This document shows, one piece after another, positions 30,001 to 47,730 of a DNA stretch of 64,000 bases (within the stretch, counting starts at the first letter, position 1; each line of letters begins with the position of its first letter). The notes under the pieces were generated by a model. The model saw only the letters and a program-made list of their open reading frames with translations. It did no database searches and was not told the DNA's origin. Position numbers and translations under genes: made by a program. The stretch covers positions 62,001 to 126,000 of the forward strand of contig WIXG01000134.1 of the NCBI GenBank assembly GCA_009869945.1. Direction: 5' to 3'. Origin of the DNA: Mesaphorura yosii (Eukaryota > Arthropoda > Collembola > Poduromorpha > Tullbergiidae).

Positions 30001-33000
30001 GACCAGACAAAAGACATGTAAAGTAAGAAGTGTCTGCATTAGGAAGTGATTTCGCGAGAGAAAGAAGCTGTACTCCCCAAAAGGCATATTTATGTAAATA
30101 ATTCGACACCGACAGGCGCTAGGCGCTAGACAGGGATGCTGCTGCAGTTTCTTCTGCAGGCAAAGCGGCAGTACCTCGAAGGAAATGAAGATGATTATTA
30201 ACTTGTTGTTTTTTGAATTTCTGAAAACAATAACAACAATTTTTCACTTGTAGAAACTCGTTTCTTGGTACACTTTACCAAATATTGTTACAGAAATTCT
30301 TCAGGGCATCAATCATCTGATAAGTGTAATTAATACGAGTAGTAAAGCAGTAGGCCTATCATTATAATTAGTGTCATTCTTGTGGTTTCTCCTTTACAAC
30401 TGTAATTTGAGCCGTAGCGGCCGAGCCACAATTACGCGCATCATTATCATGCACCGATCGATCGCCGCCACAGCCGCTGCTTCTTCAACTTTTTCACCTG
30501 TGCTGTGCTGTCTTGCCTTCTTATCTTGTCTCCTGCCTGGGCTGTGTTTCCAATGATTACAGCAAAACACATTAATGATTTCGTTTAATCAGTCTCTGAA
30601 TTTATTCTTCTCACATTCACACCTTTCGCTCTGCTGTTTTCTTCATCGACTGTCATTTGCAACGGCTGTCTTCTTTCTCTCTCGCTATCGCTTCGAATCT
30701 ATGCCACTTTAATTTAGAACCATTTCCTCATTTTTTGAGAACAGCGAATAGACGAAGTTGAAGCTGACGAGCAGCCTGGGAATGTGATGATGATGATGAT
30801 CACAGTTCGGCCGCAGCGTTTAATACTGCAAATAGTCCTTTGACCTCTCCGTCGACGTTGTTGCTTTGTGCCGCTGTTTCTGAATCCGAGCTCATTTAGA
30901 TCGGCAAAATTTAGTTCATGCGCCCTGAAGTTCAGACCAGCAGTATTATTTTAAAGATTAAGGTCGCAAAAAAGCGAGCTCAGGTAATAATATTTCATTG
31001 ATTGCCTGAGAACATTTGCGAAAAATATTACAAGTCATTTTCTGCTGCTGGGAGAGAAAAACAGCGCAGTGCGGGGCAGCGTTAGTATTAGCCCACATAC
31101 CAAACGCACATTTATTTTAAAGACAGGGCTGACATAATGAGATCAAGCGAAATGGTCGGTTGTCAGTCAGTCAGTCGCTGGTAGACGAATTAGCGATTTA
31201 TCATCGCCATTGAGGCGAAGCCGCTTCTCCGCATCTCACGAGCTTGTAAAAGTCCCGTTTTGAACACTTTTTGCAATTACTCCCGATGCGTTAGCGTAGC
31301 AATGCCAGACTTTGCAGCCCTTCTTGACTTTACTGTATTTATTCTTGTACTGTTGAAATTATGCCCGGCACATTCACAACAAAAAATATCTTTTGGCCTT
31401 GTATAGTGTAAATAATAATGGCGGATCTGAAAGCAATAACAATAATACAACAATCACGCTTCTTCATGGTTCGGCAGAGTCGCCTCAATCTATTGCTGAA
31501 AGTTGTGGTTCTGCTGGAAGTGGCGTGTGCGGCTCGGGATCCAGCACACCCGCTCATCACTCTCAACACCCAATCCATCATCATCACCAACACCATCACC
31601 ACCACTCGCACCATCAAACGAATCCGCCGTCAGTGCTTAATATTCATCATCCGCCATCTACTATCCTCAAATTCCACCACTCTTTTCCGCCCGAATCCCC
31701 TCCTGCGCCGTACGCAACAAATATCATGCGTGCTGCCGAACTTTCGTCACCATCGCCCGTTCCAACACCATCTCCTCAACCACAATCATCATCACATTCA
31801 CAGTCTGCCAGAACAAAGTAAGCCCATCCTCAGTTAGCTCGCAATTTATGAACAATTCGCCAATTCATATGCCGACTGCTTAATCGTCGCCGTCGTAAAC
31901 TTCCTTTATTCTGTCCGCTTCAATTCGCAAATCACAATTCACATTCGCCCTTGTCTTGTCGCTGACCTCTCAATTCAAATCAACTTCTTATTTTCTGTCT
32001 GTCTGTCATCTTTTCGTCATCTCATAAAATTCACATTCGCACAATAAAACAATAAAAATGTCGCTCCATAATTTCCTGATTCTGCCAATATAAATATTTG
32101 TGGTTCGTGTGCGTCCGTCGTGACACAGGCGAGCCACTAAGGCTGAGAGCCAACAGCCAATTTTCTGTTATAAAGTAGCAATTATAATTTTATTCGCCCA
32201 ATGTTATGTGAGTTATTTAATTCCCAAGGCCGGCGTTTTTTCTTACTCTATACTTTAATCTTCTTTACTCTTTACGTCGTCTTTTATATGATTTCGTTCG
32301 CTATTGACAAAATAACCATACTTCGACGCGTCGAGAGAGCGACCTTCGCGATCGCGAAAATGCGAAGACCTATTAAATAGCTGACGTTCAGCGTTCCAGC
32401 GTTTGTACGTCTGTCAGAGTTTATTACGACGTACGTTTGTCCATCACAGATTGCAATTACGAAATTAATTAATACTGTTAGTTCAAGTCCTTGCGTACTC
32501 AAAAAATAAGCTCGGCTCGGTTCCAATATTTATGCCGTGTTGATTTGTTGGGAGACCCACAGAACGCCCTTCGATTCACGATCCAAGTCAAGACGTGAAT
32601 AGTGAATAGATTGATTGATTGTTTTTACGAAGTGCGTCTTCGTCCACCATCATGACTTCGTGCTCTGAAGGAGGAGTATTAGAATCCGTAACTAAATATA
32701 ATCCCAATCCCAAAGCTACGAACAAACAATGTAAACGAACTGAAAGAGAGTACGGCGAGTCAGGCCGGTCAATACGAGCGTTTACGGCATGAGTTTGCAT
32801 TTATTCACTCCATGTCTGAGCGTTGAGCGCCGATTGCGAGGGATGTGTTTATGCACTGTGCTGTATTGTAATGTCAAAGGGATGATTTATGATCATTTAT
32901 TTTGATTCTTTCTTTTCTCTCGAACAATAGCGAGAAGAAGTCGGAGCATCATCAGCATGGGGGAGTTTTAGTTATCGGAAGCGGACTCGACCCAGCAGCC

Positions 33001-33614
33001 CTATCAACGAATAATAGCAACTCTGTGCCAACTCCGAATGGTGGAAGCATCGTGTCCAATGATAACAGCAACGTCTACGGTTCATCGTCTTCGTCGTCTT
33101 CAGTAGATACACCCATCATCAAGCGCATGAGGCTCCCGCAGCCAACGTCAGAGCGACTTATGCTGTACGCGAGGCAGGAGTCGGAAGACACGTTCACTCC
33201 ATTGCACCTTGTCCCACCAACCACCATGGGACTTCTCTCTGCTGTATGTGGACGTAAATGCCTATTAAATAATTCTCTAATATAAACACAGAAGCGATTG
33301 AAATTTTGAGATGTTTTCTTTCCTGGTTGCAGTTGGAGGAGAAATACAAGATCTCGATGAGTTCGGTCAAGAATCTTTACAGACGCAATTCCAAGGGGTA
33401 AGACAATTTGCACGTCAGCTCGTCTTCTGGCATTTTCTTTAATCATGGCACTTCATATTGCAGAATTGTGGCCAAAATTGATGACGATATGTTGAGACAC
33501 TACTGCCACGAAGACAGCTTCCTGCTTGACGTGAAGCCTTCCGAAAATGAAGACGCTTTCGACGTGACACTCACGGAACTCGCCGATTTCCCCATTCAGA
33601 TTCAATCAACGTGA
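1..33614 (+). CDS. grh: Grainyhead transcription factor (5' end outside window)
   Basis: Grainyhead is a nuclear transcription factor of the CP2/grh family that controls epidermal and epithelial genes. I chained 17 exons whose phases all close: 1-186, 1482-1710, 6557-6888, 6960-7214, 7400-7608, 9206-9378, 9595-9757, 12470-12581, 16573-16667, 18669-18725, 20799-20903, 28763-28942, 29899-29960, 31407-31817, 32931-33243, 33333-33397, 33464-33614. From the ATG at 3 this gives 1,031 residues. The N-terminal half is low-complexity Ser/Asn/Gly/His sequence, as expected for the activation region. The conserved DNA-binding domain runs from exon 6 ([10 protein letters not shown]) through exon 12 ([17 protein letters not shown]). 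The C-terminal dimerisation part is in exons 15-17 ([25 protein letters not shown]). Whether the ATG at 3 is the true start or the exon continues an upstream one cannot be told. Exon 14 carries an unusual His-rich insert. Confidence 0.97.
301..1012 (-). CDS. Unrecognised small protein nested antisense in a grh intron
   Basis: I do not recognise this protein. Two exons, 701-1012 and 301-651, join across a 49-nt intron with donor CAG|GTAAGG and acceptor GCATCAG, keeping phase 0. Starting at the ATG at 1012 gives 220 residues. The frame is open further upstream to about 1152. An ATG at 1188 reads [15 protein letters not shown] in a frame that would continue straight into this protein if one base were added in the A-run near 1121, giving about 279 residues. 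That points to a true frameshift or a homopolymer error. The C-terminal half has a Cys-rich piece (FCRPGCDL...YYPCLH). No signal peptide or membrane segment is seen. It lies entirely inside the grh intron 187-1481 on the opposite strand. Confidence 0.5.
1711..6556. other. Large grh intron
   Basis: This 4.8-kb intron lies between grh exons 2 and 3. No open frame in it has splice signals or family likeness. It holds only short simple repeats, such as CCG/GTC near 4557 and GAC near 4846. Confidence 0.6.
4845..4860. repeat. (ACG)n microsatellite
   Basis: Short perfect run of ACG triplets inside a grh intron; a similar CCG/GTC-rich run lies near 4557-4576. Confidence 0.7.
7609..16572. other. grh introns 5-8, mostly non-coding
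   Basis: Apart from exons 9206-9378, 9595-9757 and 12470-12581 I see nothing gene-like here. The open frames are short, have no good splice sites and resemble no family I know. Confidence 0.5.
20904..28762. other. Longest grh intron (7.9 kb), inside the DNA-binding domain
   Basis: This intron splits the grainyhead DNA-binding domain between FCDK and [12 protein letters not shown] saw no coding exon, RNA gene or mobile element in it. An intron of this size could hold enhancers, but nothing in the sequence identifies one. Confidence 0.5.
30785..30800. repeat. (GAT)n microsatellite
   Basis: Short perfect GAT run in the intron between grh exons 13 and 14. Confidence 0.7.
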
Positions 33615-35590
33615 GCCCGATGGTTCATTCTTCACTACGAATTCACCGAACGAAAACCGCTTACCACCGGAATCAATGCTAATACTACTTAAAGTTTTGT
33701 TTAACCATGTGACTTCTATGCAATCTTGTTAGTAATTAATGGCCGTGAATTGTGCTGCTGGTCGATGAATGGCAGGACCATGAAACCGAAAACGAATCTT
33801 CCAATCTTCCCTTCCCATACATAGAAATCTCTTTCTCGCCGTCCATCTCTCCATTTTCCGTACTCCGAGATTTAGTTACGAAATAAATGCAATTAGCTAT
33901 AAAGTAGTGGTCAGGTCTCTAATTAACTGTACCTTGTAGAAGCTAGATTAGATTGTTATTCCGAGTAGTGCCTTGATGATGATCGATGACCAGCATAAAA
34001 TCTGTGCCAATGCCAATTCTACGCACACATGTTGTAAAATAGTGTCTTTGTGAATATTACTCTACTCTTTGTTAACTAATATATAGGAATAGCGTTTAAG
34101 AGAAACAACTTGTTACAAAGAAACGCCTAAATGCTCAAACTAAGTGTACTTAAATTGTGTATAACTATTTTTACTGTAAGTTAAGATTTCTACAGGGCCA
34201 AGAAAGTTTACATATCATTGTTGTTTAGTATGTATTTAGGAACCTTTCTTAAAATGCAGAAACTCATGCTATGGCAGGATTAGAGATTGCGGTTTAGAGT
34301 AAATATCTGTGATCCACTCCTACAATAATGAAATAATGATATTACTAGAATTCTTTCATAAACAATGAGCTTTTATCGATTATTACTTCCCTATCATTAA
34401 GTACAGCAAAGCATTGCGTTTTGGATGGTTTTTGACATTATGATATTATTAATCAGTCGAGCTTCCGTAATTACGCGTTTAGTTCATTTACTTTACTGGC
34501 TCTTTATAAATGCCCATTGAGAATGCCACAAAATTGTAAATTTAGTTAATCGTATTTAGAATTGAAAGGAGAAAGGCGATGGTGGAGTGAAACTGAGCAT
34601 ATACTCAAAAAGAATCAAAGAGCCATGAAGCATAAACATGAATGAAATCTTACAGATCCAGATTCCAATTTATTATTGTTTTACTGCTTTGGGCTCTCTG
34701 ATTTTTTTGTAAAAACCTTTTTTAAAGTAAGCACACTTATTTAGCAAGGCACGCTTCGTGAGCTAGTTTAGTCAATCATGTTTATAAATTCGATTTTGGA
34801 GATTTACGAAATCACGCTTTAATTAGCCCGTAAGATTTTAGGTCGCTAGGATTCCTCGCCCAATTGGTTGTGACAACAATATGCTCTCTTTCATGCGTCT
34901 TAATGCCACAGTATTTGAATGATATTAAACCCAAGTCCTCCTTTGCATTTTAGGAATTAATTACGATTCTGTTATTTATCAAGTTGATAAATAGTTTTAG
35001 CATGTATTTTGATAGATTATTCGAGTACTCTACAGCAGCGAGCAGCAAGCCAAAAGGCTAATCTGCCGTTTACCTATTGATATTATGAGATTGTACATAA
35101 ACGCTTAATTCAGGCTAGAATTTTAGAAGATTTTACTAAACATTTTACTGTCGGTTGGCGAGTCTCTCTATCCCATAACTTTAGATTACATGACATGGCA
35201 TAATGTAAGTCATTCCGAAACGAAACCTCTCTACAACGCGTCCAAGTCCAAGTGCCATAGCATGCAAGCATTTGAACTAACATAACAGCAAGTTAATTTA
35301 TCGCATGTTTGTCTCGAATTCACCAAAGTGCCTGCCCTCAACTTCATCCATTTTTCAACTCCTGTTATGTTCTAGCTGTAGCGAAATATACATACGAATT
35401 TACTTGAACATGTTTGCATTCCATGACGGTTGAATGATTGAAATGATTATCCATTCCAAATTAGATGATGTGCTTTAGTGTAATGGTTTAGACTGTAGAC
35501 TTTGTAAATTACTTAGTTTTGGCCCTTCTGTGGAATTCATTGTAAAATATGAACCTGCCAACTTAATAAGATAATAAAACAAAACTGCAA
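33615..35590 (+). other. grh 3' untranslated region
   Basis: About 2 kb of AT-rich sequence without a supported reading frame follows the grh stop and runs to the first clear polyadenylation signal. The end of the transcript is inferred from that signal. Confidence 0.6.
35573..35578 (+). terminator. Candidate poly(A) signal of grh
   Basis: AATAAA about 1.96 kb after the grh stop, just before the opposite-strand signal of NEURL2. Confidence 0.55.
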
Positions 35591-35617
35591 ACTCAATTTG
35601 CTTGCCTCAAATTCATT

Positions 35618-35623
35618 TTTATT
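35618..35623 (-). terminator. Candidate poly(A) signal of NEURL2
   Basis: AATAAA on the minus strand, about 660 nt after the NEURL2 stop. It faces the grh signal, so the two transcripts end within tens of bases of each other. Confidence 0.45.
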
Positions 35624-36280
35624 TCTTGGTGGAAAGTCATACATAATCAAAAATTGAAATTGGAGTACAAGGTGCAGTCGTTCAGTGACTGAATCTAACT
35701 AACTGAATAGGTTACGATTTGCAGATTCGTCTTACTTAGTAATACGATAAATGCGTTAGGTTAATTACAATTAAGGCATGACTCTGTCATGAGGGCAATC
35801 TTAAACATTTTAGGATACTTTAAGCTACAACGACGTGCATTTCCTGCATGTTTCGGACATAGAACAATTAGATTACCCTGAAAGCCAGGTATTTCAGTTA
35901 TGACTAACGACAAGACTACGCACATGGTTGACAGTAGCATTACAGTTGGATTTTGAAGGGAACGTTGATGTCGACAAAGTGTCAGGTCTCTACTTTGCAA
36001 GTGGTAGCACCTTTCTACCGCTGTATAATAACTGAAATAATAATAAGTTATATGGCTTGCTTTCTTAATTTCATTCAGTCATTCAGTCATAATTTTCTGC
36101 AACTTGACGCACCACTGGGGTCACGAACAATACAAATACAAATGCTAATACTAGTAGGACAATAATTATAACTGCCTGCGCCTTACAGTGATTGTACATT
36201 GCGATTCACGACTCACCGAGTATTGTAATAGGCGATGCGTACACATGTCATGTGAGCAGTAATCCGTTTCTCTGCTACGG

Positions 36281-37837
36281 CTACGAGCTCAAATAATTTT
36301 GCAAGGGTCCAGGCAGCGGCAGTTTCTTGACACTTGATGACTGAATCGATTCCAGGATGACCTCTCGGCACATTGATTGCAAGGATTCAACTTTAAGAAA
36401 AAATTCACGCTATCTCGTCTTTGCATACAGTTTTGTAAAAATTACATGAGTTTAACCTTACCTCCATATAGTTGAATAATTTTGACACGTTTAGTAGAAC
36501 CGTAGACATCAACCACAGCGTATAATGGCTGCAAGCAAGAAAAATGAAGCAAACGTTAATGAGGTGCCACAATAAAGGCAAGGTGAAAAAAAGCCAAAGG
36601 AACGGGATAACTACCTTATCAAGAGGGATATCCGTAGCACATGGCCCGTTGTCTATTCCGTTGATAATAAAGTGCCTAAAATGCAAAATAAAATGTATAT
36701 GAACGTTACTGTCAAGTAATCGCTAAGCTAAGTATTTCTGCATTGGAGCACGATCACTTACATCTCCGCTTGATTCTCTCCAATCACTTCATACATTACT
36801 CCTATTCGGCTGCCTACATCTGGAGAAAAGGGAAGATCATATATCAATCTTTCATTAGTGTGCATCATAATCTTAATTTGTCATTTGCCTACCAGTCGGT
36901 AGCAAGTCTTCTGCGCTCCTTTTCTCCGTTAAATGAGGCATTAATAATTTCGACTGAGTTCGAGTTGAGAAGCCGTTTCCTATTTCACAAAGCATCAAAA
37001 ATATACACAACTCGTTTTGAGTTTCGGAAGTTTGTTTCTGTTAAATGTGGTAGGAAGTGGTACTTACTTTGAAATCCAACTCGACTATTGTCTGAATTGC
37101 TTGGCGGCGTACTTGGCCTTGAATTTGACTGAGGAAGAACCCACGCTCCCGGCGCTTCACTTTCTTCAAGACCAACATGCGCTGGTGATGCATTAGAAGA
37201 CGAGGACAGGCTAGAACTAGAGTCAGTGCTAGACGCTCCCTCTGGGTCATCTTCCTCTGGAGCAGGTACGTTTTGATCTGTCAATCAGAAGTCAAAACTC
37301 AAAATTAACTCCTACTATCGAATTGGAGTTTGTAATTGTAATACATGCCTTCATGTGGCAGATCTTGGTTTTGTGGTCGAGTCCGCCCTTCTTCAGAGCC
37401 TCCAGCCGCGGGTGGCGTCTGTTGGGCTCCGAACTCTCCTATTGATGGTTGGTTATGAGTTTTCGTAATGGCGAATAGCCAAGACGGTCCCATCGACACC
37501 AAGTCTGGCAAAGCGTACAGCGGCAAACTGAATCGGTCATTGGGATCTAATTGCGTCAGTCCAATTCTCATGTGTCCTAATACAAACGTGGATTACATTA
37601 ATACCGCACACACAAGTTTGGAAAAGACGAGTGACATAGTTTCTTACCACTCCATCCTGTTTCATTTTCTTCAATTTCAATTAGAAATATTTCTCCAGGG
37701 CTCAGAGGCCTTTCTGAGAAAGTCAGCGCATTTGCAAAACTTGAGCTTCTCTTGGCTGTTGTCTGATTGTGGTACAACACAATATTGGACCCGTGGTGCG
37801 GGTGAAACTTTGCATAATTTGAAGCCATGATCGACAT
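36281..37837 (-). CDS. NEURL2: Neuralized-like protein 2 (NHR domain plus SOCS box)
   Basis: NEURL2 (Ozz) is the substrate-binding subunit of a cullin-5 type ubiquitin ligase. Seven exons chain with closing phases: 37648-37837, 37349-37576, 37068-37277, 36762-36819, 36615-36675, 36462-36528, 36281-36390, giving 307 residues. The human protein is about 285. The NHR domain begins at once ([14 protein letters not shown], then [16 protein letters not shown] and [14 protein letters not shown]) and ends with [13 protein letters not shown] and KIIQLYG. A Ser-rich acidic linker encoded by exon 3 interrupts it, which looks longer than usual. The tail MCREVIL...[11 protein letters not shown] is a SOCS box. 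Intron 2 seems to use a GC donor (AAG|GCATGT), because every GT alternative there breaks the frame. The gene ends tail to tail with grh. Confidence 0.93.
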
Positions 37838-40099
37838 GGCTTAAGCTCACAATTTGACGACAACGACGGAACCAGATAGAGATGAATTGCGGCTCCTGCT
37901 ACTGATCACTAAGTCTGACGGGAAGGACGAGGATTCTGCAACAAATGATAAACGAATAAACTATAACATCAAGGAAGCAGACCAGGGCAGGGTCATAATT
38001 TCGTAATTCTGCATCAATATCTGAACTCAATCCATAAGTTCGCATTAACCAAGATGTGCCTGTAAGAGGCCCAAATGTCCAGTGATCAGAAAGGAAAACA
38101 TGATTTCGAAATAACTCTATCAAGATGACTTGACTATTGACTTTATGTATGCACATAACGATATAACACTAGCTAGCAAGCTAATGTACTTTGCTTTGCT
38201 TTGTGCTTTGACCTCCGGTGTCCTGACCGGTGCCAGTTAAATAACACCACATTCGCCAGCTCCAAACACTTCCAAGAACCATCACAAATTCCGTTCAAGT
38301 TAGAAAGGCGGCGACAAACGTACAACCTTGTTGTCAAACAGATCTCCTGTCTCGTTCGCGAAATCGCAATTGGTGATCGGACGGGTCACGTTGACATTTA
38401 AGACCGTGAATACTTCCCCACAGCTTATTGCAGGTGATGTCAGTTAATACATGTCTCAGAAAGATTACCCTACTGACTAATAGCACAAACACGAACTAGA
38501 ACGACTTCAATACCACGATTCGCCTCCATGAAAGTGATCTTTTAATCGCTATCAATGTCAAGTTAGCACTTTACTTTGACTTTGCAAACTATGTCATTTA
38601 AAACTCGGCCGCACAAAGTCCTTAGTGCTGCAGAGCCGCTGAGCTGAGTATACAGAGTTAACTTTAACAACGTTCCTTAATGCATGTACCATTTCATGTA
38701 ATATACTCACCGTATCACCCGCCGCACTGACTGTCAAGTCAGAAAATTCTTGAATCGAGCCGCAAGTCCAGTCAGTCCAGGCGTGTAATTTAGCAAGAAA
38801 TTATCGGTTAAACACTGAACTTTACCCTGAACTGAAAGAATTCATAATGCCCACCGTACAATTCAACCGAAATCCCCAAAATAACTTTGTCCTTATTACA
38901 CAGAAAGTAACATGTTGCTTCAAAACGCAAAACGTGTCGTTGACAATTTAGAAAGTACACGAAAGAAGCACAGACAATCGTTTTTGAAGTTTATAAATAA
39001 ATTCCATACATTGGTATTCCTAGCACTTGGAGTGGAGCATTTGAAGTACGGATTGGTGAAACCGAGTACGGAGCACTCGTGTTTAACTGGTAATGTGTTA
39101 TGATGCAATAGGGCTAGTTAGGAGCGTATGGAAAATGAGATGCAGGAAGGAAGAGATGCAGATAAATGAAACTCATACATAATCATCATTTCTTGACTAT
39201 CGTCATCGAATGTTTGGTGCATGCAATTTGTTTGCACTGTAAACTGCGGACGTAGACTGGTTTTGCGTGCTTTAGTCATCTTAGTCTACATACTCGCGCG
39301 CATTACGTATTCGTGATGTGTCCACGAAATATACGATTAAGCATTTTCGACCATGTACCAGAATTGAGAATTTTACAGCGCAGCGATTTCGTGCGAATTC
39401 TGCGAATCTAATGACCCAGCAGCGAGTTGTGGAGATGAGTCAGAGGTCAGTGAGGTTGCGAAATTAGATTTCATGTCATGCCCACCAAGCCAAGTGAAAA
39501 TACAAAGTCCATTACCACTGGTTATTGACTGTTCGCAAATAAACCCAAAATAAGATTCAGATTCATGATTCTGCTCCCGATTTGCAGGTTTATTGAGAAA
39601 AGAAAGGTGTGCACACATTTTCTTCCTTCCTTCTGTAGAAGATGCCCAATGTAAACAATTTAACATGTACACGTATGGCACGGGTTGCTTGCTTTCCTTT
39701 CGATCCTGTTTTCTATTACAGAGCCAGCAGCAGAGTTTCCAGATCCAGATACACTGGCTACACCAACCAGCTTACTTTTACCCGGAGTATCTCGCCGAGC
39801 GTGTCCGACATTTTCTTTTTACAGAAAAATGCATACCCGTAAAGTAAAACGAGCCAGGAGCTAAAAATCCTCGTATGCATTGGATTCTAATGCTTGCACT
39901 GGTTTTAGGCTGCACCTGGCAGTCAACTACAAAGCTTGACTGATGTGACATGTCGATTAGGTGAAATTGACGGGCAATAAAATGTAGTTGCTGTTGCTAT
40001 TTATTACCCCAATTTACGAAATTATGGGCGTGCCACATTTACGATAGTCTAGTTATAGTTGCAATTAAAATCCTTTTGGCTTTGACCAATTGACTCAAG
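37838..40099. other. Intergenic region between divergent NEURL2 and NALCN
   Basis: NEURL2 and NALCN are divergently transcribed, so this 2.26-kb stretch should hold both 5' UTRs and promoters. I found no convincing coding exon. A minus-strand open frame at 37899-38156 has no recognisable similarity. No core promoter element can be assigned with confidence. Confidence 0.5.
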
Positions 40100-47254
<7,155 letters not shown>

Positions 47255-47306
47255 AACGAGATTGCATTTTAACTGGTTGTTAATTATTGTCGTTTAATGA
47301 AGGTAC

Positions 47307-47312
47307 AATAAA
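47307..47312 (+). terminator. Candidate poly(A) signal of NALCN
   Basis: AATAAA 53 nt after the NALCN stop. Confidence 0.45.
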
Positions 47313-47344
47313 GGAACTAGAATTCCATGAAATGGGAAAGCCTT

Positions 47345-47480
47345 CTATGAAAATTGCTCCACGAGAAATGCCCCCAGGAATTGCTCCAGGAGAAATGTTT
47401 CCAGACAATTGCTCCAAGACAATTGTTTCCGAACAAATGGTCCCAAATAATTGTTCCAGGACAATTGTTCTGGAGGAACT
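47345..47480. repeat. Degenerate short tandem repeat after NALCN
   Basis: An imperfect unit alternates between forms like CCAGGAGAAATG and CCAGGACAATTGTTCC, several copies in a row, between the ends of NALCN and the convergent minus-strand gene. No protein can be assigned to it. It may belong to a 3' UTR. Confidence 0.65.
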
Positions 47481-47519
47481 GCTCTTCTTCAAACGCGTGG
47501 TAACATTTCAATACGATTT

Positions 47520-47525
47520 TTTATT
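47520..47525 (-). terminator. Candidate poly(A) signal of the SQ-cluster gene
   Basis: AATAAA on the minus strand, about 205 nt after the stop at 47731. Confidence 0.35.
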
Positions 47526-47730
47526 AAACATTTTGAAGTAGGACTCACTGGTATTACATACAATGAAGAAACTAACAAATAGTAAACGCAAGAAAGAAAC
47601 AACGAATTAAAATTAAAATTACAACGCATGAACAAAATGGAAAGAAATACGGATTTCAACAGAATTATTTTGATAAGAAGGATGAAGACGAAAACTTCAA
47701 GAATTGACGAAGTCGAGGAAGCGGTGGCAG

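Noticed and set aside
31418-31837. Second long plus-strand frame overlapping grh exon 14
   Set aside because: It is the shifted frame of the repetitive His/Ser-rich exon; the splice phases support only the other frame.
37899-38156. 85-residue minus-strand open frame upstream of NEURL2
   Set aside because: No family likeness, and no splice site that would join it in frame. Probably chance.
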